Origin: Bacillota bacterium
GTDB lineage: Bacteria; Bacillota; Clostridia; Lachnospirales; Lachnospiraceae
Direction: 5' to 3'
DNA length: 64,000 nt
Assembly: GCA_023423045.1 (NCBI GenBank)
Contig: JAFAGA010000045.1
Coordinates: 19,044 to 83,043 of the forward strand
Part shown: in pieces, positions 35,050 to 43,387 of the stretch
How the letters are laid out: each line of letters opens with the position of its first letter
Position numbering within the stretch: the first letter of the stretch is position 1
Notes under the pieces: model-generated
Told to the model about the DNA's origin: nothing
Databases searched by the model: none
The model's input: only the letters and a program-made list of their open reading frames with translations
Position numbers and translations under genes: made by a program

Positions 35050-36171
35050 ATGAACCGATTTTTATTATATTTAAAAATCGTCATTAATTTTCTGATTTTC
35101 TTTATAGGCGCTTTACTGCTGATTTTAGTGCTGCCGAAGCTACTTCGATTTTTTATGCCCTTTGTCATTGGCTGGCTCATTGCAATGATAGCCAATCCGC
35201 TGGTTCGTTTTCTTGAGAAAAGAGTAAAAATACATCGCAAGCACAGTTCCGTCATATTTTTAATTCTTGTAATCGGCATAATTATTGGAGCTGCGGCATT
35301 CATTATTTCCCTTCTTGTGAAAGAAACCAGGAGCCTGATGAAGGATATGCCCGAGATTATCATTAACATCAGGAGCCAGTTTTATGAGGTGGAGGAGGCA
35401 GTCCGCAGATTCTCAAGAACACTGCCGTCAAACATACAGGATATCATCAACAAGCTGATGGATGGGATCGCTAACTATACTTCGAATTTCTCCGAACAGA
35501 TTGAACTTCCGACCATGAGTACGGCGGGGGATTTTGCAAAAAATATTGCGGAGGGCTTCCTGGGATTGATTGTGATTATACTTTCCGCTTACTTTTTTGC
35601 AGCCGGGAGGGATGAGCTCACAGCGCGGCTGAGGAAGTATCTGCCGGAATCCTTAACCAATTACTGGCGCCTGATCACTGACAATTTTAAAGCGGCTTTT
35701 GGAGGCTATTTCAAGGCGCAGTTTAAAATTATGATTATTCTGACTTTTATTATGTTTATTGGATTTGAGGTGCTTAGGGTGGGATATTCCTTCCTTCTGG
35801 CGTTAGGAATTGCATTTCTGGATGTCCTCCCTGTCTTTGGGACCGGAGCGGTGCTATGGCCCTGGGCTTTAATTGATGTGATTACCGGCAATTACCTCAG
35901 AGCGGTCGGGCTGGTTATTATTTATCTGATCTGTCAGGTGGTGAAGCAGGTGCTGCAGCCGAAGATGGTTGGAGACAGCATAGGGTTGCATCCCCTGGCA
36001 ACCTTGCTCTTTATGTTTGTCGGCTACCGGTTTTATGGGGTGTTCGGAATGATGATAGGTATTCCCATCGGTATGGTCTTAGTGAAGCTGTATCGTATCG
36101 GCATGTTTGACCGTATGATCCGGGGTTTCAAAATCATTGCAAGGGATTTAAACGAGTTTAGAAAATTTTAA
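35050..36171 (+). CDS. AI-2E family transporter (YtvI-like)
   Basis: A 373-residue membrane protein with about seven or eight helices. The family features are an N-terminal helix pair, a long amphipathic soluble segment (about 95-165) and the C-terminal PVFGTGAVLWPWALIDVITG with VVKQVLQPKMVGDSIGLHP. AI-2E family members include exporters, Na+/H+ antiporters and the sporulation protein YtvI; the exact role is not decidable. ATG 35050 is 7 nt after GGAGGG and lies downstream of the mapped promoter. It probably forms an operon with the next gene (16-nt gap). Confidence 0.82.
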   Translation: MNRFLLYLKIVINFLIFFIGALLLILVLPKLLRFFMPFVIGWLIAMIANPLVRFLEKRVKIHRKHSSVIFLILVIGIIIGAAAFIISLLVKETRSLMKDMPEIIINIRSQFYEVEEAVRRFSRTLPSNIQDIINKLMDGIANYTSNFSEQIELPTMSTAGDFAKNIAEGFLGLIVIILSAYFFAAGRDELTARLRKYLPESLTNYWRLITDNFKAAFGGYFKAQFKIMIILTFIMFIGFEVLRVGYSFLLALGIAFLDVLPVFGTGAVLWPWALIDVITGNYLRAVGLVIIYLICQVVKQVLQPKMVGDSIGLHPLATLLFMFVGYRFYGVFGMMIGIPIGMVLVKLYRIGMFDRMIRGFKIIARDLNEFRKF

Positions 36172-36187
36172 TTTAAGGAGCACATAT

Positions 36188-36982
36188 ATGAAAGTTAACA
36201 GAAATGAAACTGATATCGGCACAATCATCACAGTCGACGAGATTAAATTGATTCTTGATTGTTACCGAATCGGTAAGAAGCCGTTAGCAAAGCTTCTGGG
36301 CTGGGGAGAAACCACAATTATCCGATATATCGAGGGTGATATCCCCACCAACGAGTATTCCATTAAGCTAAAGGCTATATTGGAGGACCCCGAGTTCTAT
36401 TATGATCTTCTTTGCCGGAGAAAGGAATGTCTGACCGGGGTAGCTTTTAAGAAGAGTAAGAAGGCCGTTATGGAGAAGATATTATCTTCCAAGATCTATG
36501 CGGTGGCATACCACATTGTAAATCGCTGCAATGCAGAAATTTGTCCCACCTACATCCAATTCTTGCTCTATTATGCTCAGGTCTTCTCCCTGGCATTGTA
36601 TGAGAAAGAGCTGTTCCAGGAAGAATGCGGAGTAAATAATGAACATATGCCGTTTTTAAAGTTATATGAAGGTATGAAGCGTTGTGGTATTCATATTTTG
36701 GAGAGCGGAGAGGAATTTCTTACTCCGGAAGAGATTGAACTGGTAGATGCAGTGATGGATGCCTTCACTTGGTATGGGCCTAAGGCTCTAAATGCGATGA
36801 CCTCTTATGAAAAATCCATGTTAAAGATATCCCGGGATAAATATAATAATAAGATTGTTTCAAAAGAAACGTTAAAGTCATATTTTAAGGACATTCTGGA
36901 GCACTACCAGATTAAGAATTGTAAAGAGATTGGAAAATATCCGGATCATAGATTTCTTGACATTAAAGAATTAGGGAGATAA
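36188..36982 (+). CDS. HTH plus Panacea-domain (SocA-like) protein
   Basis: A 264-residue cytoplasmic protein. Residues 15-75 form a helix-turn-helix (ITVDEIKLILDCYRIGKK, LLGWGETTIIRYIEG). Residues about 105-220 resemble the Panacea/DUF4065 domain (YIQFLLYYAQVFSLALYEKE, LTPEEIELVDAVMDAF, YGPKALNAMTSYEKS). Panacea proteins act as antitoxins in many bacterial and phage toxin-antitoxin pairs. No obvious toxin is adjacent: the upstream gene is a transporter and downstream is an IS-derived hairpin. It may be a solitary regulator. AAGGAG precedes the start. Confidence 0.72.
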   Translation: MKVNRNETDIGTIITVDEIKLILDCYRIGKKPLAKLLGWGETTIIRYIEGDIPTNEYSIKLKAILEDPEFYYDLLCRRKECLTGVAFKKSKKAVMEKILSSKIYAVAYHIVNRCNAEICPTYIQFLLYYAQVFSLALYEKELFQEECGVNNEHMPFLKLYEGMKRCGIHILESGEEFLTPEEIELVDAVMDAFTWYGPKALNAMTSYEKSMLKISRDKYNNKIVSKETLKSYFKDILEHYQIKNCKEIGKYPDHRFLDIKELGR

Positions 36983-37063
36983 ATATTTTTTTAACACAAT
37001 ATGTTAAAAAAATATCAATAAACTTAAATTCAAAATAAGTATTAAACTAATTCAATCAAAAAA

Positions 37064-37158
37064 GAGGCTGTCGCAAAATGAAAATTTTCTACAATATATA
37101 GCAATATGGTTTTAAAAGACCGTATATAAAGTAGGTAAAATTCATTTTGTGACAGCCC
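37064..37158. mobile_element. MITE-like element with 27-bp terminal inverted repeats
   Basis: The left end reads GGCTGTCGCAAAATGA and the right end, in reverse, GGCTGTCACAAAATGA; the imperfect match runs on for 27 bp. The roughly 40-bp core has no ORF. These ends resemble the inverted repeats of IS1182-type elements, so this is probably a non-autonomous derivative. Lying between convergent genes, its hairpin could also serve as a terminator. Confidence 0.65.
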
Positions 37159-37237
37159 TTTGATCTTATTTCTATTTCCGATGTTTTCCGGCTCTTAAGA
37201 AGAAAATATTTATCGCTTCTATCCCGCCGGCATACGG

Positions 37238-39070
37238 CTAGCTGTTCTGTTTATTTCTGCGATCCCTCATTCTCATGGTAGAATCCAGAATTTTCTTTCG
37301 AATACGAAGGCTCACCGGTGTAACCTCCAATAACTCATCCGTTTCAATGAATTCCAGGGCCTGTTCCAGACTGAGCACCTTGGGAGGCGTCAGGCGAAGG
37401 GCTTCGTCGGCACTGGAGGAACGTGTATTGGTGAGCTGCTTTCTCTTGCATACATTTACTTCAATATCCTCTGCCTTCGGATTCTGTCCCACAACCATGC
37501 CGGCATACACCTTGACACCGGGACCGATAAACAGGTAACCGCGCTCCTGGGCGTTAAAAAGCCCGTAGGTAATGCTTTCACCGCTCTCATATGCAATCAG
37601 ACTGCCGGTTTTGCGGTACTGGATATCGCCCTTATAGGGACCGTAGCCATCGAATAGAGTGTTCAATATTCCGGTGCCCTTGGTGTCCGTCAGGAATTCA
37701 CCCCGGTAACCGATCAGGCCCCGCGCCGGTATGGAGAACTCAATGCGTGTATGGCCGTTGCCCGAAGTATGCATATTGATCATCTCACCTTTGCGCTGTC
37801 CCATCTTATCGATGATAACGCCGGTGAATTCGTCGGGAACATCAATCATGGCGTGCTCCATGGGTTCCAGCCTTTTACCGTTTTCATCTGTCTTATATAG
37901 AACCTCCGCCTTGCTTACGGAGAACTCATAACCCTCTCTTCTCATAGTTTCAATGAGTACAGAGAGATGGAGCTCACCCCGACCGGAGACCTTATAGCTT
38001 TCCGTAGTGTCCGTTTCCTCCACCCGCAGGCTTACATCCGTATTTAATTCCCGCATCAGGCGCTCACGCAGATGTCTTGAGGTGACAAACTTTCCTTCGG
38101 TTCCGGCCAAAGGGCTGTCATTTACATTAAAATACATCGCGATGGTGGGCTCGGAAATCCTCTGGAAGGGAATAGACTCCGGATTCTCAGGAGAACAAAT
38201 GGTGTCTCCAATGTGAATATCTGAAATTCCTGAGATGGCAACAATTGCCCCGATGGTTGCTTCGGCTACTTCCACTCGTTTTAATCCGTCAAACTCATAG
38301 AGCTTGTTTATCTTGACCTTAACATTCATATTAGGGTCATGGGCATTGACCAGGACCACATCCTGATTGACCCGAATAATACCATTTTCGACCTTCCCAA
38401 CTCCGATCCGGCCCACGTATTCATTATAATCGATAGTACTGATGAGAATCTGGGTATTCTTATCCGGATCGCCCTCCGGAGCAGGAATATAGTTGATGAT
38501 GGTTTCAAACAGCGGTATCATATCCCCTGGTGCATCCGTGTAGGACAGGGATGCAAGGCCCTGCTTGGCGGAGGCAAATACAAAGGGACAATCCAGCTGT
38601 TCATCGCTGGCATCCAGATCCAGCAATAATTCCAGCACCTCATCTACGACCTCAGCCGGTCTTGCTTCCGGGCGGTCAATTTTATTAACACATACAATTA
38701 CCGGAAGAGATAGCTCTAAGGCTTTCTTAAGAACGAATTTTGTCTGAGGCATGGGCCCTTCGAAGGCATCCACCACCAGGATAACACCGTTCACCATCTT
38801 CAGCACCCGTTCCACCTCGCCGCCAAAGTCGGCGTGTCCCGGGGTATCTATAATATTTATCTTGAAACCATTGTATTGGACAGCGGTATTTTTAGACAGG
38901 ATTGTGATACCGCGCTCCCGTTCCAGAGCATTGGAATCCATAACTCTCTCCACTACGGTCTGGTTTGATCGAAATACACCGCTTTGCTTCAACAGCTCGT
39001 CCACAAGTGTTGTTTTACCATGATCAACATGTGCAATGATGGCAATATTTCGAATATCTTCTCGTTTCAT
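37238..39070 (-). CDS. typA: Translational GTPase TypA/BipA
   Basis: A 610-residue ribosome-binding GTPase, the standard family length. G1 AHVDHGKTT, switch RERGITI, G3 DTPGHADFGGEV and G4 VNKIDR are all intact, followed by EF-G-like domains and the TypA C-terminal domain (SGNGHTRIEFSIPARGLIGYR spans the characteristic region). The start is placed at ATG 39070 (MKREDIRNIAIIAHVDHG), which matches clostridial homologues; the longer frame adds 39 Cys-rich residues with no family support. It is monocistronic and divergent from the ssb-like gene. Confidence 0.95.
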   Translation of the reverse strand: MKREDIRNIAIIAHVDHGKTTLVDELLKQSGVFRSNQTVVERVMDSNALERERGITILSKNTAVQYNGFKINIIDTPGHADFGGEVERVLKMVNGVILVVDAFEGPMPQTKFVLKKALELSLPVIVCVNKIDRPEARPAEVVDEVLELLLDLDASDEQLDCPFVFASAKQGLASLSYTDAPGDMIPLFETIINYIPAPEGDPDKNTQILISTIDYNEYVGRIGVGKVENGIIRVNQDVVLVNAHDPNMNVKVKINKLYEFDGLKRVEVAEATIGAIVAISGISDIHIGDTICSPENPESIPFQRISEPTIAMYFNVNDSPLAGTEGKFVTSRHLRERLMRELNTDVSLRVEETDTTESYKVSGRGELHLSVLIETMRREGYEFSVSKAEVLYKTDENGKRLEPMEHAMIDVPDEFTGVIIDKMGQRKGEMINMHTSGNGHTRIEFSIPARGLIGYRGEFLTDTKGTGILNTLFDGYGPYKGDIQYRKTGSLIAYESGESITYGLFNAQERGYLFIGPGVKVYAGMVVGQNPKAEDIEVNVCKRKQLTNTRSSSADEALRLTPPKVLSLEQALEFIETDELLEVTPVSLRIRKKILDSTMRMRDRRNKQNS

Positions 39071-39187
39071 CTGTAACCTCATTTCTGCGCCGCTTTCCTG
39101 GAGCATATACGATCCATACGCATAATCAGGCTTGTGTGGGCAGCGCAGACACAAACCTGCCTGGTGAAAACAATGATCTGAATTCAC

Positions 39188-39518
39188 TCTTAGTTTATCC
39201 GTTTTAACTACAATTTTGCAACCTTATTATTGTAGCATATCGTCTAATTAAAAATCAATGTATGTTCAAAAAATAATTCATAAAAAATGTACAAGTATTT
39301 TTGTATAAATTAACAAAAATTGTTAATTCTATAAATGGATTGAATTTTTTACTTCTAAAATTTGGAAAATTGCATATATTTAATCATAGGTGAATGTGAA
39401 CTGCTTCTGTAAATAAATACGGATCTCCAAATGGAGAATCGTATGGAGGAAGATATTCACCCCACATTTTAGAGCAGAATGGCGTAAAAATACGCCGGAA
39501 GGAAGGAGAGGTACGGTT
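39188..39518. promoter_or_regulatory. Divergent promoter region with a 9-bp palindrome
   Basis: AATTAACAA (39308-39316) and TTGTTAATT (39320-39328) form a perfect inverted repeat with a 3-bp gap between typA and the ssb-like gene, a plausible operator. A second hairpin (ATACG..TCTCC/GGAGA..CGTAT, 39417-39444) lies in the leader of the rightward gene. No ORF with an RBS was seen. Confidence 0.45.
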
Positions 39519-40151
39519 ATGACAGATAAAGTATTTGATAACAATCAAGTAAGTATTGCAGGAGAGGTAATCAGTGATTTTACGTTCAGCCATGATGTAT
39601 TTGGAGAAGGCTTCTATGTATTGGAGGTAGTAGTCAGCAGGCTAAGCAATTCCTATGATATGATTCCTGTCATGGTTTCGGAGCGGCTCATTGATGTAAA
39701 GCAGGATTTTAAAGGAAAGTTCGTTGAGGTATTGGGACAATTTCGTTCCTATAACCGTCATGAAGAGAGCAAAAACAAGTTAGTGCTTTCGGTTTTTGCC
39801 AGAGAGATTAAAATGGTAGATGAGCTCTCGGAAAACGCAAAGCCGAATCACATTTTCTTAGATGGATTTGTATGTAAACCGCCGATTTACCGTAAAACAC
39901 CCCTGGGAAGGGAAATTGCCGATGTGCTTCTTGCGGTGAACCGTCCTTACGGAAAATCCGACTATATTCCCTGCATCTGCTGGGGGAGAAATGCCAGATT
40001 TGCCGAGACCTTTGCCGTTGGCGGGCATGTTCAGATATGGGGAAGAATTCAAAGCCGGGAATATCAGAAGAAGATCAATGAGGTCGATTTTGAGAAGCGG
40101 ATTGCGTATGAGGTATCCGTAAGCAAGCTGGAATACCTGGAAGAATATTAA
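39519..40151 (+). CDS. Single-stranded DNA-binding-like protein with two OB folds
   Basis: A 210-residue protein that reads as two successive OB-fold halves. The first spans residues 8-100 (QVSIAGEVISDFTF, KGKFVEVLGQFRSY) and the second 108-205 (HIFLDGFVCKPPIYRKTPL, REIADVLLAVNRPYGKSDYIPCICWGRNARFAE, GHVQIWGRIQSREY). The second half matches SSB/PriB proteins closely. Canonical SSB has one OB fold and an acidic DDDIPF tail; here the tail is absent. It is probably an accessory single-strand binding protein rather than the essential replicative SSB. GGAAGGAGAGG precedes the start. Confidence 0.78.
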   Translation: MTDKVFDNNQVSIAGEVISDFTFSHDVFGEGFYVLEVVVSRLSNSYDMIPVMVSERLIDVKQDFKGKFVEVLGQFRSYNRHEESKNKLVLSVFAREIKMVDELSENAKPNHIFLDGFVCKPPIYRKTPLGREIADVLLAVNRPYGKSDYIPCICWGRNARFAETFAVGGHVQIWGRIQSREYQKKINEVDFEKRIAYEVSVSKLEYLEEY

Positions 40152-40265
40152 GACTCCGGATGAAGGGGTATTGTTATAGAAGAAGTTGCATCTGTGAGAA
40201 ATGACATAAAGAGATTAATAGAGATATAAATTTAAATAGAAAATATAACATAGAGATATAAATAG

Positions 40266-40309
40266 GAGACATAGAATGAGCCCAAAACTCTTTTTATGTC
40301 TCTTTTTTT
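40266..40309 (+). terminator. Rho-independent terminator after the ssb-like gene
   Basis: GAGACATA (40266-40273) pairs with TATGTCTC (40295-40302), with inner GAG/CTC pairing, followed by TTTTTTT. Confidence 0.8.
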
Positions 40310-40379
40310 GGGAAAAATACAAAATATTGGATCTATATATTCGGGATGTTTAAAAATACAAGTATTATGAAAGATACAA

Positions 40380-40433
40380 AGTATTATAAACCCAGAAAGT
40401 AATATAAATCCACAGAGTAATATAAACCCACAA
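40380..40433. repeat. Three tandem 18-bp repeats upstream of cheD
   Basis: Units of the form AGTAATATAAACCCACAG at 40380-40397, 40398-40415 and 40416-40433, with degenerate flanking copies on both sides (40360-40451). They end just before the cheD promoter. Confidence 0.8.
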
Positions 40434-40451
40434 AATATTACAAAAAACTAC

Positions 40452-40479
40452 TTGCATTATAGAAAAACTAAGGTATAGT
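40452..40479 (+). promoter_or_regulatory. Promoter of cheD
   Basis: TTGCAT (40452-40457), a 16-bp spacer and TATAGT (40474-40479), 32 nt before the ATG. The preceding tandem repeats abut the -35 region. Confidence 0.55.
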
Positions 40480-40511
40480 GTAATATATTAAAGTTTTAAG
40501 GAAGGAATGCG

Positions 40512-40982
40512 ATGGAGCTTGTTGTAGGTTTGGGAGAAATTGTTGTGTCGGGCAGGGAAGAAGATAAGATTAAGACCTTTGCACTGGCATCCTGTGTGGC
40601 TGTCACCGCATACAGCCCGTTAAAGAAAGTGGCAGGAATGATACATATTGTATTGCCTCATTCTTTTGACCACAGGGATTATAAAGAGCGTCCGGGATAT
40701 TTTGCCGAATCCGGGCTTCCATTGCTATTTCAAAAAATGTATAGTACTTACGGCTGTCAAAGGGAAGAACTTCAAGTGCAGATGTATGGAGGAGCCGATT
40801 CTATTTTTCAAAAGGATATCTATAATGTGGGATTAAGAAACATTGAAGCCGTCCGAAAAAAGCTGGTGGAGTTGGGGGTTACCGTATGTAAGTCAGAACT
40901 GCGGGGAACGCAGAGCAGAACGGTAACGCTGGAGGTAGGAACCGGGAAAATAGAAGTCCAGCGGCAGCCTATGCTCTTATAA
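40512..40982 (+). CDS. cheD: Chemoreceptor glutamine deamidase CheD
   Basis: A 156-residue enzyme that deamidates glutamines on methyl-accepting chemotaxis receptors and interacts with CheC. The catalytic residues align with the Thermotoga CheD triad: Thr22, Cys28 (in FALASCVAV) and His45 (in GMIHIVLPHS). The length is standard. AAGGAATG precedes the ATG. It stands alone here, with no other chemotaxis gene in the window, but implies that the organism has chemoreceptors. Confidence 0.93.
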   Translation: MELVVGLGEIVVSGREEDKIKTFALASCVAVTAYSPLKKVAGMIHIVLPHSFDHRDYKERPGYFAESGLPLLFQKMYSTYGCQREELQVQMYGGADSIFQKDIYNVGLRNIEAVRKKLVELGVTVCKSELRGTQSRTVTLEVGTGKIEVQRQPMLL

Positions 40983-41003
40983 AATGGGGTTTGAAATAAG
41001 CTA

Positions 41004-41032
41004 TTGACAATAAAATTTGTTAGTGTTAATAT
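41004..41032 (+). promoter_or_regulatory. Promoter of the dapA transcription unit
   Basis: TTGACA (41004-41009), 17 bp, TAATAT (41027-41032). Transcripts would run through the hairpin repeat and then the lysine riboswitch before dapA. Confidence 0.7.
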
Positions 41033-41070
41033 GTGTTTACGTATTAAATTGTAAATGATTTATATATTAC

Positions 41071-41195
41071 ATGATTAAAGCGTCAAAAGCACCGAAGGTG
41101 CTTTCTGGATACAAGATGTTGATATGCAAGCTTGATTGCAATAGCAATATCTTGTATCCGGAAATGTGCGCAGCACCTTTTGACATTTTAATCAT
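41071..41195 (+). repeat. Hairpin repeat element, copy 2
   Basis: Homologous to 25623-25748. The outer stem is ATGATTAAA..GTCAAAAG pairing with CTTTTGAC..TTTAATCAT, and the inner stem is GGATACAAGAT/ATCTTGTATCC. Inner-stem bases differ from copy 1 on both strands so that pairing is preserved. It lies between the dapA promoter and the riboswitch. Confidence 0.8.
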
Positions 41196-41202
41196 TACAT
41201 AT

Positions 41203-41363
41203 GGTAGAGGTGCATTGTTTAGGAGTATACTGCTGGATATGTCAGGCATAGAAGAACGCAGTGAAAGGAAACAGTGCCGAAGTGATAATAACCTGAATTA
41301 TTATCGCTGGGCATATGGTGAAGAACCATATGACTGTCATCAATAGCTTGATGGAGCGCTGCC
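41203..41363 (+). ncRNA. Lysine riboswitch (L box)
   Basis: The conserved core is nearly complete: GGTAGAGGTGC, TTTAGGAGTA, AGTGAAAGG, AGTGCCGAAG, CGCTGGGCATATGG, ACTGTCATCAATAG and TGGAGCGCTGCC appear in the order of known lysine riboswitches. The P1 stem pairs GGTAG (41203-41207) with CTGCC (41359-41363). Paired arms such as CATATGGT/ACCATATG are visible. Lysine binding would favour the downstream terminator and so shut off dapA when lysine is plentiful. Confidence 0.95.
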
Positions 41364-41434
41364 TGAAGAATATTAAGAACAAAAGATTCATGAGAGGAAG
41401 AATACTGTCATGATTCCCTTAGCTTATTCTTTAG

Positions 41435-41460
41435 AGTCGACTCTCAGGTCGGCTTTTTTG
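41435..41460 (+). terminator. Riboswitch-controlled terminator before dapA
   Basis: AGTCGAC (41435-41441) pairs with GTCGGCT (41448-41454), then TTTTTTG. Its position 72 nt after the riboswitch and 93 nt before dapA fits the expression platform of an L box. Confidence 0.8.
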
Positions 41461-41552
41461 TTTCATAGAAGATTGCATCCTATGAAATTATTATACCATC
41501 ACGCATTGCAAATTGAAATCGTATAAGTCAATAAAATTAGGAGGAATGGAAA

Positions 41553-42443
41553 ATGGCTGTATTTAAAGGAGCAGGTGTAGCGATTATAACACCGTTTACA
41601 TCGACAAATGAGGTGGATTATGAGAAGCTTGGCGAGCTGATTGAGTATCAGATTGCCGAAGGCACAGATAGCATTGTCATCTGCGGAACGACTGGGGAAG
41701 CTTCAACCTTATCACATGAGGAGCATCTGGAATGCATCCGCTATACGGTGGAGAAGGTAGCGAAGAGAGTACCGGTAATTGCAGGAACAGGCTCCAATGC
41801 GACGGATACGGCAATCTATCTCTCCCAGGAAGCGCAGAGCTATGGTGCAGATGCGCTGCTGCTGGTAACACCTTATTATAATAAGGCCACACAGAAGGGA
41901 TTAATCTCTCATTTCACCCAGGTTGCCAATTCCGTGAAGATACCGGTAATCTTATATAATGTGCCCGGAAGAACCGGCTGCAATCTCCTGCCGCAGACAG
42001 TGGCTGAACTATTCCACAAGGTGGATAATATCGTAGGAATCAAGGAAGCCAGCGCCAATATAGCGCAGGTTGCGGAGATCATGCAGCTGACCCAGGGAAA
42101 GATAGACCTGTATTCCGGCTGTGATGAGATGATTGTTCCGGTGCTCAGTCTGGGCGGATCAGGTGTAATCTCCGTATTGTCCAATATCGCACCCCGGCAG
42201 ACCCATGATATGGTAATAAAGTACCTGGAAGGCGATGTAGCCGGCAGCCGTGACCTGCAGCTTCAGTTTCTTCCCCTGATTAATGCGCTGTTCTGCGAGG
42301 TGAATCCGATTCCGGTTAAGAAGGCCGCCAATCTGATGGGCTTATGTGGTCCTTCCTTAAGAATGCCCTTAACGGAGATGGAGCCGGCGAATGCAGCGCG
42401 TCTGCAAAGTGAGATGAATGCGATTGGAATTAAAACCGTATAG
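41553..42443 (+). CDS. dapA: 4-hydroxy-tetrahydrodipicolinate synthase
   Basis: A 296-residue enzyme condensing pyruvate with aspartate semialdehyde, the first committed step to lysine and meso-diaminopimelate. The Schiff-base Lys164 lies in VGIKEAS; Tyr135 lies in ILYNVPGRTG with Arg140; the GTTGEA motif is at 45-50. AGGAGG precedes the start. It is controlled by the lysine riboswitch upstream and followed by dapB, the next enzyme. The product also feeds peptidoglycan and, via dipicolinate, spores. Confidence 0.96.
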   Translation: MAVFKGAGVAIITPFTSTNEVDYEKLGELIEYQIAEGTDSIVICGTTGEASTLSHEEHLECIRYTVEKVAKRVPVIAGTGSNATDTAIYLSQEAQSYGADALLLVTPYYNKATQKGLISHFTQVANSVKIPVILYNVPGRTGCNLLPQTVAELFHKVDNIVGIKEASANIAQVAEIMQLTQGKIDLYSGCDEMIVPVLSLGGSGVISVLSNIAPRQTHDMVIKYLEGDVAGSRDLQLQFLPLINALFCEVNPIPVKKAANLMGLCGPSLRMPLTEMEPANAARLQSEMNAIGIKTV

Positions 42444-42550
42444 AATGGAGAGTTAAGGTTGATAAAAATAGAATATATAAATGAAGGGGGGACCGGGTCC
42501 ATGCCAGCATTTTCATGGAGATTTGTGCGGTAAAAGGCATGGGCATAAAC

Positions 42551-43306
42551 ATGACGAATATTATTCTACGGGGCTGTAACGGTAAAATGGGGCAGGTTAT
42601 CACGGATATTGTAGAGAAGGACGAAGATGCGGTGATCATGGCGGGAATCGATATTTCCCAGGGCCGCAATAACAAATATCCGGTATATCAAAGCTTTAAC
42701 AGCTGCAATGTGAAAGCGGATGTAATCATTGACTTTTCTGCCCCTATAAATTTGGAGGAAATGCTGGATTATGCCGTCAGCAGGAACTTTGGAATTGTGT
42801 TGTGCACTACGGGTTTTAGCAAGGAGCAGCTGGAAGCGATTGAAGAAGCCTCAAAGAAGATCCCCATTCTGCGCTCGGCAAACATGTCCATGGGGGTTAA
42901 CCTGATGATGAAGCTGGTTCAGGAGGCGGCAGCTATTCTCTCCGGTGCCGGTTTTGATATTGAGATTGTAGAAAAGCATCATAACAGAAAGGTTGACGCA
43001 CCGTCCGGCACGGCGCTGGCCTTGGCGGATGCAATGAATGAGGTGCTGAACAACGAATTTGAATATAATTATGACCGTTCAGCGGAACGTGTTCCCAGAG
43101 CCAGGAAAGAGATTGGAATCTCTGCGGTGCGCGGGGGAACCATCGTGGGAGAGCATGAAGTTCTCTTTGCCGGAACGGACGAGGTGATTGAAATAAAACA
43201 TACCGCATATTCCAGAGCCATTTTTGCCAATGGTGCTGTTCAGGCAGCAAAGTATCTTCCTGGTAAGCCTGCTGGAATGTATAAAATGAGCGATTTGATA
43301 AACTAG
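42551..43306 (+). CDS. dapB: 4-hydroxy-tetrahydrodipicolinate reductase
   Basis: A 251-residue NAD(P)H-dependent reductase acting right after DapA. The N-terminal nucleotide fold reads NIILRGCNGKMGQ, and the active-site motif is EKHHNRKVDAPSGTAL. The family start MTNIILRG (42551) is preferred; in-frame ATGs at 42539 and 42515 also exist, and no strong RBS settles the choice. It probably shares the riboswitch-controlled transcript with dapA (107-nt gap). Confidence 0.93.
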   Translation: MTNIILRGCNGKMGQVITDIVEKDEDAVIMAGIDISQGRNNKYPVYQSFNSCNVKADVIIDFSAPINLEEMLDYAVSRNFGIVLCTTGFSKEQLEAIEEASKKIPILRSANMSMGVNLMMKLVQEAAAILSGAGFDIEIVEKHHNRKVDAPSGTALALADAMNEVLNNEFEYNYDRSAERVPRARKEIGISAVRGGTIVGEHEVLFAGTDEVIEIKHTAYSRAIFANGAVQAAKYLPGKPAGMYKMSDLIN

Positions 43307-43326
43307 TCAACCACAAAGCAGTGAAT

Positions 43327-43387
43327 AAGGTCTATTATTTTCTTTTTGCATGTATTTTTGTGCAGAAAGAAGGTGATAGGCTTTTTT
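43327..43387 (+). terminator. Terminator after dapB
   Basis: AAGGTCTATTATTTTCTTTTTGCA pairs imperfectly with TGCAGAAAGAAGG followed by TGATAGGCTT, then TTTTTT. The stem is long with a bulged G. Confidence 0.65.

Noticed and set aside
40380..40433. Tandem repeats considered as a CRISPR array
   Set aside because: Units are 18 bp and directly adjacent, with no unique spacers and no cas genes.
41071..41346. 91-residue ORF over the repeat element and lysine riboswitch
   Set aside because: Its second half is the riboswitch itself and it has no RBS; only the part inside the repeat resembles the ORF of the other copy, which the palindrome could explain.
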